A stretch of DNA of 64,000 nucleotides from Strongylocentrotus droebachiensis. Taxonomy: Eukaryota > Echinodermata > Echinoidea > Camarodonta > Strongylocentrotidae. Positions 11,759-24,200 of this stretch are shown here, piece by piece. The translations under genes were made by a program, and so were the position numbers. The notes beneath the pieces were generated by a model that did not search any database, was not told where the DNA came from, and saw nothing but the letters and a program-made list of their open reading frames with translations. The stretch lies in contig JAVYIG010006354.1 of assembly GCA_035222895.1 (NCBI GenBank), forward strand, positions 1 through 64,000, read 5' to 3'. Each line of letters begins with the position of its first letter. The first letter of the stretch is position 1.

Positions 11759-12293
11759 TCAGACTTTGGTTGAAACTGTCAGTGATCCTTGTATTCAATA
11801 GTAGAGAAAACTAGCTATTTGAAGAAGAAGAAAAAAGGTACTCTATTACTTTTGTAAGTAAGAATGTGGGTTTTGTCTTTAAAATGTCATAATCATATAT
11901 TCTTGAATACTTCAATGGACACTACCGGTAGTCGACCTACCATATGGTACTACAGTAACATAATCAAAATACAGTGATATCCTACTGCTCAAAAGTCTGC
12001 ATTAAACTACCAGTACATACGACAAGCTTAATCTTCCTGGATTAGGAGAGCTATCATAATTATTCAAGATTGTATAGTGCTGGGAATACACACTTGATCC
12101 TGTTACTTCCTGTGGCTCTATGAGGAAGCACATGCCATTAACATTAATGAATTCCAATATTATGCCCCTGCGCTATAGCCAGCTAAAAATATTAGAATTC
12201 AATATCTTTGGGTCTTTCCTGACGTGTGTACTTAGATTGGTAGAAGGTGTATATTTTTTTAAGAATAGTTAGCGCTTAGATATTACAAAAATA

Positions 12294-12465
12294 CAGTCAA
12301 ACCTGCTTTAGTGACCACCTGTCTACTAAGACCACATTTTTGGATTCCCTTGAAAACGTTTTCTCATTGAAACATGTACTAAAGGGACCTCTCTACAAAG
12401 ATCACCTGTCTACAAAACCACGTTTTGTGTTTCCCTTGGGCAGTCTCTATAGACAGGTTTGACTG
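12294..12465. mobile_element. MITE family B, complete copy with TA duplication
   Basis: CAGTCAAACCTG and CAGGTTTGACTG ends, with TA immediately outside both, typical of Tc1/mariner-derived miniature elements. About 172 bp. Confidence 0.9.
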
Positions 12466-14476
12466 TATATTGTGCAAGTCGGTCACATCATGTAATTCTG
12501 GAGTTATGTCGTTGAATATACAGATATTATCTACATGTAGAAATACATGTAGATGTAATTCACATACTACTATTATTGGTTAACCTTTTCATGAGGGTGA
12601 CTACATGTATATTACAAGAATTATCATAAGATTATTTCACATTTCACAAGTGGATATTATATTATCAAATGACATATTTACTTCTTTTAAAGACTAATAT
12701 GATATTGTGTGTAGGACTATGGTTGCACCCAATGCACCGTTGCAGTAATATATTCGTTTTCAAAAGCAGAGTCAAAATGTAGAGTAAGAATTTGCTGTAC
12801 AGTTATATATAGAGGCTGAGCCTAGCTATGTTGATGTATCAAATCATAACCATAAAAATTAATTCATGTATTGTTGTTGAATTTATAGCTTTATTTATGA
12901 AAAAACAGATTCTTTGAAGTTTGTCATGCTTTTCATTCGCTTTTGCAGTTAGTAATGAATAATGGAGCCTAGAAAGTGTACATGTAGTCTAGCTGTGCTC
13001 ACGTTTTTTGTGTTTTTCTTTGTGCAATGTTGTAAACATACATGTGTGTCTTCACATGGTATCATATTTCATGATCATGTTTAAATAATTACATTAAGGT
13101 CTGCAACAAAATTATACTACATGAACAGTACATACATTTCATTGTTCATTTTGGTTTTGCTGAGTGAGTCCCTTTATTAATCAATTCAAGTATTTCTTAG
13201 TAAAGAATGATTATATTGTAGTCTGTAGTAATGCTTTGGAAGTCCAATGGTTATGATAATGGATGTACAATATGTACATGTAGAGTGGTACCATGCAGTT
13301 AATGCTTACTACAGGCTGTAGTTTTTTTTTTTTTTGGGGGGGGGGGGGGGAGGGGGATGTTTACTTTGGCTATTGGTGAATAGCTCTTCAAAATACTCAA
13401 ATAAACTTAGCTGTATTTTGGCATTAATTTAGTTTGCAACTTTTCCTTGACATAAAACTGTATATTACTGTCTGCCATGGTGAAGGTGAGAGCTGGAGTC
13501 CAAGTATGGTGTAGCAAGCTCGGTGACTTGAAATTGTTTGTGATTATTGTACTGAAAATAACCCCCATTCCCTTTGTGTACATGAGTGTTACTTGTAGCC
13601 AAATAAGCCAATACACTTTCAATTTGTATCAAAGGGATTAAATATGAAGTGACTTGAAACAAACTATCAAACTGAAATAATAAGAAGTAATGGCTGAACA
13701 AGATTGAGATGTTATCTACGTACATGTATGTTGATGAAAAATGAAAAACACTTGCCAAATATTCATTTATATGATGATGGTCCTATGCAAAGTCATGATT
13801 AACTATTTCCAGCTCCATTGGAAAGCTTCGGAATATAATTACTCTGAATTTTCAACAAGTCAGCAAAAAGCATAAATTCAAAATATGTTTCCCCCTTTAT
13901 TTGATTTGGGATTTTAGTGATATGTTTTCCTTTGACATTCTTCAAATTAAACAGTAACTAAACAGCAAATTCCCAATTATTTGCTCTTATGGTCAAATAC
14001 AACTCAAACACATAAGGTACTCTGAAATATTGTTTGTTTGTTTTTTCTTGCTTTTGTATAATGGTATGACAACACACTTTGGTAGTCAATTCTTTCTTTT
14101 TTTGCAATTATAATGTAGAGATATATTATCAGTACTGTGTAAATTGCTGACATGTGTATATATTTAGATATAATTTTTTTTTTTTTTTTTTAAATATCTA
14201 TGTATTTTTTTGTATTACATTTGTTCATGTGTATGACAGGAATAGGGATTTCTTAGACACATGTTGTACATGTACATACCGTACATCTTGATGCAAATAA
14301 CAATGTCATTGTTTATGACATGCATGAACCACTAAGCCATTTGAAGGGGGGGGGGCGGGGTGACAAGTTGTAAAGAAAAGGTTCTATGGTACATGTATTT
14401 TCAGACAGCAATTGTGTCACAATTTCCTAACAAGTAAATTACAGGTCCCTTTTTTCAATGTGCCAAGTGCCAACAG

Positions 14477-15004
14477 TACCGTATTTGCTGGCGATAAGGC
14501 CGCATCGCTGCATAGGCCGCACCCCCGATTTTGACATTAAAAAAAAAAAAAAAAAAATTGTTGTCGAAGGCGGGATTCGAACTCTTGCGGACATACCAGC
14601 GCCTTAGACCGCTCGGCTATCGCGACTCTATTGCTTCCGCATGCAGTTTTTTCTTGTGTATTGCATTTCACCATAGCTTTGATCGTGCAATCTGAGGATT
14701 GAGGTTGCTTTAGCTACAGCAAAAACTTAAATCTAGATCTACCAGTAGAGTTTGGTTGGTAAGTTATGAATTTTATTTACGAGATTTGCCCTTTATTTAT
14801 AAAATATAACACATAATTGTCGGTAAGACATGTGTTATTCTAGAAATGACCATCACCTTTCATTGTTGTCCCATATGTACAGGTTCGTGTTTTTGACTTG
14901 CCAACTTTTTTTTTTTTTACTCTTTCGCCGCAAAGGCCGCACCCCAACTTTTTGATATTTTCTCTTCCAAAAATACTGCGGCCTTTACGCCGGCAAATAC
15001 GGTA
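14477..15004. mobile_element. TIR element of about 530 bp carrying a tRNA-Leu-like module
   Basis: The left end TACCGTATTTGCTGGCG..AAGGCCGCA and the right end TGCGGCCTTTACGCCGGCAAATACGGTA form about 28-bp inverted repeats. Each also has a subterminal GGCCGCACCCC block. Inside, next to a 19-base A run, lies a minus-strand tRNA-Leu-like sequence (about 14558-14628). No transposase is encoded, so it is non-autonomous. Confidence 0.85.
14558..14628 (-). repeat. tRNA-Leu-like module, shortened
   Basis: On the minus strand: GTCGCGATAGCCGAGCGGTCTAAGGCGC (D-arm and A box of a leucine tRNA), then AGAGTTCGAATCCCGCCTTCGACA (T-arm and 3' acceptor strand), then a long T run. The anticodon arm and variable arm are much shortened, and acceptor pairing is only partial. 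It is therefore a tRNA relic or SINE head rather than a functional tRNA. A longer relative is at 62262-62345. Confidence 0.7.
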
Positions 15005-16929
15005 TTTAGAAACAAAATATCCCTTCAACAATTGATGTCTCCCTTTAAAGCTGCTTTCAATATTGCTTCTGAGTTCTAAAACATTCCAGCTTATTTCTTT
15101 GGGCAAACCAAGGATACCTTGTTTAAAGAGGAAGCGGTCAGTGTATTTGTCCCGATACTAAAGTAAAAATACTATTGATAGTGGAAGGTTTCCAAGGGAG
15201 ACACTATTTATCTCATTAGCTGAGGTAGATACAGCTTGATTGCCAGATGTACTGCCAGATGTTTCTGTTGAACCTTGATTGAAATACAGTAGGACACAAA
15301 TATGTGAAGCAATGGGATAGTTGCTTTGTATTTAACCTGATCATTGGGCTGCTAAATTTGAAAGCAGTTATCATGAATGAATTTCAAGAGCCAATTGCTT
15401 TGTTTTGGCAAGGAAGAAAATTGCTCTCAAAAAGCAAAGGGAATTCATAGTGTTAAAGCAAGTCAGCAAAGCATCAGCTTGTTTTTGTGAAAATACATGA
15501 ATTTGTTTTCTTTTATTTAAATGGATTTTACTTCCTGGTCATCTCCGGTTTCAAGTTGTGTCTCTTATCCTACAGTGTAGTAAGATTCAAAGCAGTGCAG
15601 GGTGTTTTATGCTGACTGATATATTTGTTTTAATTTTACAACTCATCTTTAATAGCTGCAATGCTACCAACACTACATGTTCATGCCACCATCTCTTTGT
15701 TTTCATCCCTATTTTGTTGAATGTTAATAATTAATTTTCTTATGCATTGAAGTAGTTAATATGCCACATATGGTTTTATTTTGTTATGGAAAGAATATAT
15801 TTTGAATTAATAGTGATAAATAATGAAGTAAGCTTGTGGGTAATCATTTTCTCTCAAATGTTGACTTTCTCAAATAAAAATAAAACATAAATTGTAAGTA
15901 GAAGCAAATAACAAGCTAGCAAAAAATGAAAAGCTAAAAAATGCAGCATTTACTTTTTGTTCCTGTTTACCTTGTAAAACAAAAACATATTATATTGAAA
16001 TGGGTTGCCACGCTTGAACATATATATTTACTTTGTGTTTTGTTATTGTTGTAAGGCAATTTAAGCAATTTAAAACAATTTCTTTTAGATGTAATAAGAA
16101 GAGATGTGGGATTGTGGTAATTGAATATAAGATTTAACCTGAAATTCATCATGTAGATTTTCTCATATTTATATGTACTTCAATAGAGCATGGCTTAGTT
16201 TGGAAACCTATGTATGTACTATTAAATGATGAAAAATAAATATTATAACACTATGGCACAGTCTTTCATTTAATCATTGTGTTTCTAATCTGAGGGTGTT
16301 TTATCAATTAGCCATGAATTTGATCTTAAATTTAATGCAATCGAATTCGCAACTTATTTACGATTGATATCAATCGCAACTATGTACATAAGAGATAGGA
16401 GACTGCAAACTTGTGATTGATTGGAGGACTTGCGATCGATTTGGATCAATCGCAACTTTTTGTAAGACAGGGCCCAGATCAAAATCAATTTTAATTAATG
16501 AACACCTGAGATGATATTTGTCATAGACAATGACTGAGGAATTTGTTGAATCATTCTTGAGTAACCTTGTTTCTAGGATATGGAGAAAGGAGATCAGTGA
16601 ATACAGAAGAAAAAATGAGAATAGAAAGGGTGAAACAAGGAAAGAAAAAGAGAAGAGAAGAGAGAGAGAGAGATGGGAAAGAAAATGAGGTAAGGACCTA
16701 GTACCTGGAATTTTGTCATTGTCATTCAGATCTTTTAGGCCTAGTTGATTCGGATTCCCCCTTCAAAAAGCAATCCAGATGGAAACGAATTGCATAAGAA
16801 TAGATCGCTTTCTGAGAGTCGGAAGTGAATTGACTCTTAGATTACAGTATCAAAACCTTATTTTAAAGAACAGATGGGTACATGTACATGTATATCAAAC
16901 CTTTGATGTAACAGGATACTTTTACTGGT

Positions 16930-17212
16930 ACCATTTCTTTGTATCCTAATGGATACATCACTGGACTGTGAATCACATGTTTCCTCGTTCGAGTTCTGCT
17001 GTGTTACTATTGTATTTCAATCGAGATATTAATCTACATTTGCCATTCTCCACCCAGGCGTATTAAATAGGTACCCAATAAGAAGCAATTCTTTGAATGC
17101 TTGATGAGCACCTTATCATGGTAGCTCGGCTAAAGTGGGGGTAATGATATGATTGCAAGTCCCTCAGGGAGAGCAGTATTGCATTGATAAGGCTATCCTG
17201 GGTACACAAGAC
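16930..17212 (+). repeat. tRNA-Gln-derived SINE, family S1
   Basis: The head (TCCTAATGGATACATCACTGGACTGTGAATC..GTTCGAGTTC) looks like a glutamine-type tRNA with A and B boxes. It is followed by the family body 'attaatctacatttgcca..cccaataagaagcaattctttgaatgct..gctaaagtgggggtaat'. A TAG-rich microsatellite (about 17218-17350) follows the tail. Other members: 27736-28265, 39958-40446, 49012-49283, 51690-51862, and the nested 61440-63030. Confidence 0.75.
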
Positions 17213-17215
17213 ATT

Positions 17216-17314
17216 ATTAGTAGTAGAAGTAGTAGTAGTAGTAGTAGAAGTAATAGTAGTAGCAGCAGCAGCAGCATCAGTAGTAGTATATAGTAAAACT
17301 ATTATTATTTTTAC

Positions 17315-17349
<35 letters not shown>

Positions 17350-17432
17350 TCAATATTATTATCATCATTGTTATTATTATTGTTATCATTGTCATCATTA
17401 TCATCATTATTATTATATTTATTCAGCTCTGA
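17216..17432. repeat. AGT/ATT trinucleotide microsatellite
   Basis: Imperfect TAG and GTA repeats grade into ATT/ATC repeats. Reading frames across them are homopolymeric and not genes. Confidence 0.9.
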
Positions 17433-18014
17433 TACAACAAGGTTGTCTTTTTATGTAAGTACTTTTCTTGGTCCCAAGGAGTTTGTTGTATTGATGTTCC
17501 ACAACCGTAATGACTTGCACCGTATAATAAAGACTGAATGACTTGGTGAACTTGTGGCCCTCAATAAACAGTACATCACACAGGATAGCTTGATACATAG
17601 AACATCATATAGTTTCACCGTAAAGGCACCAGATAAATCATGTATAACCATGCGTAGCTATATGGAAAATAATTAATGTCTTTCTCCCAATGAGAGTGAT
17701 TACAAGGTGCTCCTTCTCATCATTTATTCAGAATATTATGCATGATGGATAGGATAATGATCGGAAGGAATCATATGCAATGCCAATGTGTTGGGCATTC
17801 AACTCACATGGGAAATTTTGTTGTGAAGAAAAACATTAACGCTTTATCATGGAGGTTAAAGAGGGCAAAGTTTGTGATGTTCCCTACATGTTATATAATA
17901 ATTTATGTGTGTAGTTCACATTATAATAATATTTGTATTATCCCTCTAGAGTCTAGATCATGGACATGTCAAACACATGATAGCAGAATATCAACATTTT
18001 ATATAATACCTCAT

Positions 18015-18165
18015 ATTTCCTCCTCCACCTTCTCCTCCAACTTTTTCTTCTTCTTCTTTCTCCACCTTTTTCTTCTTCTTCTTCTTTTTCTTCTCCTTCT
18101 TTTTCTTCTCCTCCTTTTTCTTCTTTTCCTCTCTCTCTCTCTCTCTCCGCCCCTCTCTCTTGTAC
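18015..18165. repeat. CTT/CTCC pyrimidine-rich microsatellite
   Basis: TTC, TCC and CT repeats run over about 150 bp; a second CT run lies at 18395-18446. The apparent proteins are artefacts of composition. Confidence 0.9.
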
Positions 18166-18528
18166 TCTTTCTTCCTTTCCCCAATGAATTCAATAATCTT
18201 GATTTAGTATTTTCTTGTAACTCCATGTGCATTGCATTTCTCACACCATCAAGGCATTACACACAACTCGGAGCACTGCATCATAAGTGAATTTCAGATC
18301 TATTTATTTCTCAACATTATCATACATACATGTACAACGAAAGACTTTAAATACAGTTTCGAACAATCTTGAAACAGGCAACAGGAATAATTTCTCTCCC
18401 CCTCTCACCCCCTTCTCTCTCTATCTCTCTCTCTCTCTCTCTCTCGTACTATACTCATTTATCATTTAATATATTATAATTCATCTAAGCATTAATTTGT
18501 ATTTTCAACTTCAAAACATAATAATATA

Positions 18529-18725
18529 ATGATATTTAATTTTTATACAGTGCTTAATACAAATGTCTCTAAGCACTTTACAAATATACTATTACCCCGG
18601 TCATTGGATTCAGTGCTTGCCCGCACACAATGTGTGCACAATCTCCACTCCCTGGGGAGCATTCCAGCCAGGCGTTACATGACGCTCAAAAACTGCTTGA
18701 CCAACAATGACGGTCACATCCTACC
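18529..18725 (+). repeat. dispersed repeat R2 ('ccccggtcattggattca' family)
   Basis: Contains 'gcttaatacaaatgtctctaagcactttacaaatatactattaccccgg' and 'tccactccctggggagcattccagcca'. The same text occurs at 22425-22540 and, inverted, at 48830-49010, where an ATT-rich tail lies beside the 'gcgctatataaa' end. It is probably a SINE or LINE 3' tail. Confidence 0.75.
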
Positions 18726-19332
18726 GGGTGATAAAAAACATGAATTTGACAAAATTGTTTTTCTAATCCTATGAAAAACACAAGAAAGCTTTCTTCACCC
18801 AAGTAAGAGTCCTAAATAATTAATAAGAATAATCAAATATTTCAAAAACATACTCTAAATATGTAATTATATTGAAACACAGTTGTGCTTCATAATAGTG
18901 ATAATAATAATAATAATAATGATAATAATGTTTCTTATAAAGCATTTACCAGTTACAGCAGACCAAAGTCACTGTATATTACCCCGGGCAAATCACCACT
19001 CTACTAGCTAATTATCATGTTACAATGATAGTTCATTAAATACAAAATATAGAATTAATCACATTTTAGTAGTATGAAATACAATGTTAATCTATTTCTA
19101 TGTTACATTTGGCAAGACTAAATTGGTCCAAAATTACTCATATTCTGCACTCAGATATTAGAATAACCATGGTAACCAAATCATTTGTTCAACGTTATTC
19201 ATTCTATCAATACTGTTAAGAATTTGTTTGATACATGAAATGAACATTTCAAATATAGCAACATGATGATACATTATTTCTACTATTGGTTATCGTCATG
19301 GAGACTTGACCTCTGCTGCTGCGATGATTGCT

Positions 19333-19582
19333 CCAGGGGAGTGTTTCACAAAGACTAAGATCGACTAAAGTTGGCAGGCTGTTCATGCCACTAGTTACTC
19401 TTACCATTCCTGGCATTGGTTTCTCAAGGGACGTACCAATCATGGTCACAAATCTACAGAATTCACATTTTTGATAGTTCATTATTGAAGGAAAAAAATA
19501 TTATCTAAAGATCATAATTGAGAGACCAAAAATGAGAGCAACTAGTGGCATGAATCTTAGTCTTTGTGAAACACCCCCCAGG
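19333..19582. mobile_element. foldback MITE (CCAGGGGAGTGTTTCACAAAG ends)
   Basis: The left end CCAGGGGAGTGTTTCACAAAGACTAAGAT pairs with the right end ATCTTAGTCTTTGTGAAACACCCCCCAGG. A further subterminal pair (CATGCCACTAGT and ACTAGTGGCATG) extends the fold. About 250 bp, non-coding. Confidence 0.88.
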
Positions 19583-19589
19583 TTTTAAT

Positions 19590-19740
19590 TTGTCAAAGAT
19601 ACAGGGTTAGGGGCGGAATTGAGTTTTACACCGTAAGTCAGGTGTAGGTTATGGTTTGGGTAGGTATAATATTTGGAAGTAGTAGGAAGGTAGGAAATAG
19701 ACCACAGAACAGTTGTCGCAGGTGCATGTGTCATAAAACA
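19590..19740 (+). repeat. degenerate GGTTAG-rich repeat (family T)
   Basis: 'cagggttaggggcgga..ggtgtaggttatggtttgggtagg..ggaagtagtaggaagg' resembles the larger TTAGGG-like block at 45905-46245 and the shorter ones at 28300-28390 and, inverted, 39585-39700. Confidence 0.5.
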
Positions 19741-19873
19741 TTTCTAAATACTCTCTGCTCATTAAATTACATTTTTACAGCCTAATAATGCACACAATCT
19801 TTTTCCAAACAAACAGATATAAGGCACATATTTTTACAATGGAAGGCACACACAAAACTTGTTTATAAATACA

Positions 19874-20270
19874 CAATGAGTGATCTCAAATTCAGTGTTG
19901 AAAGCTGGTGTTGGTGTTGTGAGAACACCAACACCGGCCACAACACCGAACTTGAAATCAGACTGGTGTTGGGATTTACCTCAGGAAATATGACGTACTT
20001 CCGCTAGTCTGTGTTGAGGGCTGGTGTTGAATGTCGTCTGCTGAACCGTGTATCGCGGTTGGTGTTGACGATTTACTTATTTATTTTCCCATTCACCAAC
20101 ACCAGCCCCTAGGGATTGGGAAATTCATGATTTCAAGTTCAGTGTTGGTGTTGGTGTGATCGGTATCGTCCTTTTAAACTGACCGTTGGTGTTGGAGCTC
20201 TGTTCAGCAGCCTTTCCACGCTCTCAACACCAACACCAACACCGAACACCGTACTTGAAATCACTCAATG
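19874..20270. mobile_element. foldback MITE rich in GGTGTTGGTGTTG, with 5-bp duplication CAATG
   Basis: The element at 19879-20265 has ends AGTGATCTCAAATTCAGTGTT and AACACCGTACTTGAAATCACT. It is bracketed by CAATG at 19874-19878 and 20266-20270. Alternating GGTGTTGGTGTTG and CAACACCAACACC blocks let most of the 387 bp fold. No reading frame. Confidence 0.92.
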
Positions 20271-20939
20271 TATATACACACCTGTATACATATCAGCAGG
20301 GAGAAATTGCTTGAATGTCATCAGAGAAGCAACATTAAAGCTGGGTAATATAAGGCAGCTTTAATAGCAGAAGATAGTGATACATAAAGACGGCAATACA
20401 TATTCAGAATGCAAATTGCATCATTGTTAAAATAATGTTATTGCATAGAGGTAGAACTATATCGTTAGGACAAAGAGCTAGCACATACCTCTACTATTAA
20501 ACTTGATTAGGCTAAATATTACAGAAACTGTCATTAAGTTATATCAAGTTACACTTGTAAGTTCACCACACTATTATCATGCCATTTGGGTTATGCATGT
20601 ATATTTATTTGCCATTGAATTTCACTTTTTAAGCTAAGCTGCCTAATTCATACCCCAGTGAACAGATAACAACATGAACTGCAGATTTTAAGTCCAATTT
20701 TGATCATTTTCACATGGATAAGTATGAAATATTTAGAACATAGGACATGGGATAAATTCCACTGAGAAATTGCCTGGCTCCACTGAATCCCTTGTTTTCG
20801 AGGAGAGCGTCAAAAGACAAAATATGTTTAAAAAACTCCTCTAAGCAGACTTGACCTTTCTGTCTAATGTCATACATGCACATGTTGCATAGAATACAGA
20901 GATACCAGATGGCTTTACCTCATGGGCCTGATAGGAGAC

Positions 20940-21125
20940 TCACACATGTTAAAGCCTGTCTGCACTAGTTTGGCCAGGAGGGATTAGACCTCCCTGCAAG
21001 GCCACTGGCAGGTGGTTATCACATCAAATCAGCTCTCAATTAACATAAGAAAAAGGGGATCATGGGGGACCAACAGGCACGCTATAGGCATTGTTTGCCA
21101 TGAAATTGTGTCCATTATTAAACAG
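20940..21125. mobile_element. MITE family C, partial copy
   Basis: Shares 'actagttt(gg/ag)ccaggagggattagacctcc', 'caggtggttatc' and 'aaaaaggggatcatggggg' with the complete copy at 31433-31627. The right terminal repeat is missing or diverged. It lies about 80 bp beyond the WRAP73 stop codon and may be in the 3' untranslated region. Confidence 0.7.
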
Positions 21126-21207
21126 AGAGAAATGAAGTAATACTCTGCATCATCACCAATCTCTCAAAGATGGATGCATCATCACCAGTCTCTCAAAGAT
21201 GGATGCA

Positions 21208-24200
21208 TCATGTTCCCTCCTCTTCCTCCTCCCCCTCCTCTGCTAGATAACATACACACATATGATCCTTCCCTGAGAGGAGGATGGCTTTACCTTCAGG
21301 GTGCCATGACAACGATGTCACCTGGAAAGAAGCTGGTAAATTGAAACAAGAAGAGGAGATAGCAATAAATTAAAATGAACTGAACTCATACTCAATGATT
21401 GACATTTAGTTCCTTTGAGTATATAGCAAAATATTTTGACTGTATTTCTCTTGCTGTCAATGGAAAAAGTTTTCATCAACATCAATATCATACCATCAAT
21501 ACCACCATCATCATCATGCATGACCATCATCAGACATGAACATTATCATAATAATGATCATCAAAATTATCATAATGGTCATCATCAACATTATTATAAT
21601 CATCATCATCGTCAAAATTATCATCACTGACATCATCATCACTATCTACACCATCACCGTTACAATCAACCATTTCTGTCTTCATTATCATAATTTGTAT
21701 CAACACCATGACCATCATCACTGTCATCATCATCACCATCAACATTATCACCATCATCTCCTCCTCCTCCTCCTCCTCCTCCTCCTCCTCCCCCTCCTCC
21801 TATCCCTCCCCCTCCCCCTCCCCCTACTCATCATCATGACCGTCATATAACAATATATCAAAATCCTAATCATCATCACCACTACTCCCACCATCATCCG
21901 CTCGTCTCACCTTCAGCCGGTACCTCTACCGCTACACAACCATCAGGAGACCAGAGATAGAGCTTATTGCTTCCTGTACACACCGCTAGACGAGCTCTGC
22001 ATGGATCCCACTTGGCAGCTGTGATCAAGAGAGAAGGAATCACAAACATCAATCTCAATATATGGGACAATGAACAAAGACATCAGAGGCAAATTTCTCT
22101 TTCAATATTAGTGTATCGTTCAGACCCATGCTCCAATTCACTATTCAGGGGTATCACACAGATCAAGTGAGATTTGAGTAACTTGGGTAATTGAAGACAA
22201 TTGAGAAACTGCTGGTTGTAGATGAAAAGTGAAAGTCAACTCAAAAGTTTGAAAGCAAAGAATGCTTATTCACCAAATTTGGCATGTATCTTAGGAGACA
22301 AATTGTTCAGCATGATGCCTGGTGAGGAGCAGACACAGAGCAGGCATCGCTTGCTTATGGTAATGAGTTTAGGTAACAAATAGCTAAACCATTAGTAATT
22401 TTGAAGATGGTAATAACAAATGATAATAATGATATCAACGATGTGTCAAAGCGCGCTTTACAGATATTTTATTACCCCGGTAATTAGATTCAGGCTTACC
22501 TGCACACAATGTATGCACATTCTCCACTCCCTGGGGAGAATAATAAGTATCTTACATTGAATCCTTGACCTGCACAGAAGCCAAGTTCAAAGATCAGCTA
22601 TGCGTGACATTTTCATGACTTGGCGCGCGGTCGAGGGTATATCGTCAGGTACTTGTAGCATTTTTTCGAAATAGCGCGCGCGTCGTGCATGGGAGCGTTT
22701 TCAGATCTTCGAAATGCGTGACACTTGGTAGCTCTGGACCTGCTAGGCAGCCAGTTTAGATGATTGAGGATTGGTTTCATTCAAAAGCATTGTTACAAGG
22801 AACAAGACACTTTATGCCTGAAACTCTCCAACATTTTGTCAGCAAATTAATAGGGGCAAAGATTTATCAGTCAAATGATGTACCTCTTACGCTCCCAACC
22901 TGAAGCAGCATAGCGGCCTGAGAGAGCTTCTGAACGTCCCATATCCACAAAGCATTGGGCATGTTATCTGAAATCAAGCACAAGATCATCTATGAAACAT
23001 GTGAATTCAACAACATATACTTGGTTAATTATTAATAAATAATGTAATAAAAATAACAATAAATTCATATATCTGTGAAATTTCTCTAGTCACCTTAATA
23101 AATCCAATTTCTCAACACAAATCGTTTAAAAATAACAAGACATGAATGAGGCACAGTAAAAACAAATAATTTCACAATAAACTGAGAAAAGTTAATAACA
23201 AAGGCTGAGTTCTTTGATAAACTAGAAACAGTAGTTGATAGTGTGCAAAATTTGAGTAGAAAATATCAAGGTATAGTCTTCGTCGGAGACTTTAATGTGA
23301 ATTGGAAAGATGAAAACTGTAGAAATAGGGATAGACTTCTTCAGATATTTGAAACAATGAATATGACCCATTGTGTTACTGATGTAACTAGGCCACAACT
23401 TGATGACCCAAGTGAAGGCTCAATTATTGATCTTGTTTTTGTGAACCGTCCTGAGCTCTGTCAAAGTATTAATGTTACTTCAAATTGTGTAATTAGTGAT
23501 CACCATGCAGTATTGATCACATTCCATACTGTTACACCTCAATTACCCAAATCAATCATACGGAAGTTCTTGTGCTACCAAAAGGGGGACTATGAGCATC
23601 TTAACAATCTCCTTAGGCTTGCTCCCTGGGACCTATTCATGAATCACAATGATGTAGATGAAAGCTGGGAAGGATTTTTGGATTTGTATCAAGCCGCTAT
23701 CAATGACTGTATACCGCATAAAGTTCAAAATAAGAAACAATTCTGTCCATGGGTAACCCCGCAAATAAAACGGCTAACTAATAAGGCTAAGAAGCTTTTT
23801 GTTTCAGCCAAATCTCATTTTGAAGACGAGGAAGACGTAAGGAATGAATGGTGGGACAAGTACAAAAGAGCTCGCAATCATGCCAAGCAAGAATCTAACA
23901 AGTCTTATTGGCGTTATTTGAATGGTCTTTTCTCTATGCATGATAACAGGAAGCGATTCTTTGGATATATGCGCTCTCTGAGACGCAACCCAACTCCACC
24001 TATAATTTCTGATCAAGATAATGTACTGAACAAGCCCGAGGAGATTGCTAATTGTTTTTCTGATTATTTTGTTTCAGTTTTTAATCAATCTGACCCTGAT
24101 AATGTTCCTGAATTGCCCAGTGCTTGTGACTTTCCTATTGCTCCATTGAATACCCTTGATTTCCCTACATGTGAAATTGTGAAGCTCATTGATAACTTGT

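Larger units (their letters stand above)
9883..21207. other. 11.3-kb tail-to-tail spacer between the TPRG1L-like gene and WRAP73
   Basis: No host gene was recognised. All reading frames are short and low in complexity. The content is the tandem array, MITEs, SINEs and simple repeats listed separately, plus AT-rich unique DNA (for example 12500-14470, 15005-16900 and 17450-18000) in which I see no exon with convincing splice sites and protein similarity. Confidence 0.7.

Noticed and set aside
16320-16475. foldback element ending in TTGTAAGACAGGGCCC
   Set aside because: Only one end is clear and 'gattgat-atcaatcg' words pair weakly; not enough to define an element.
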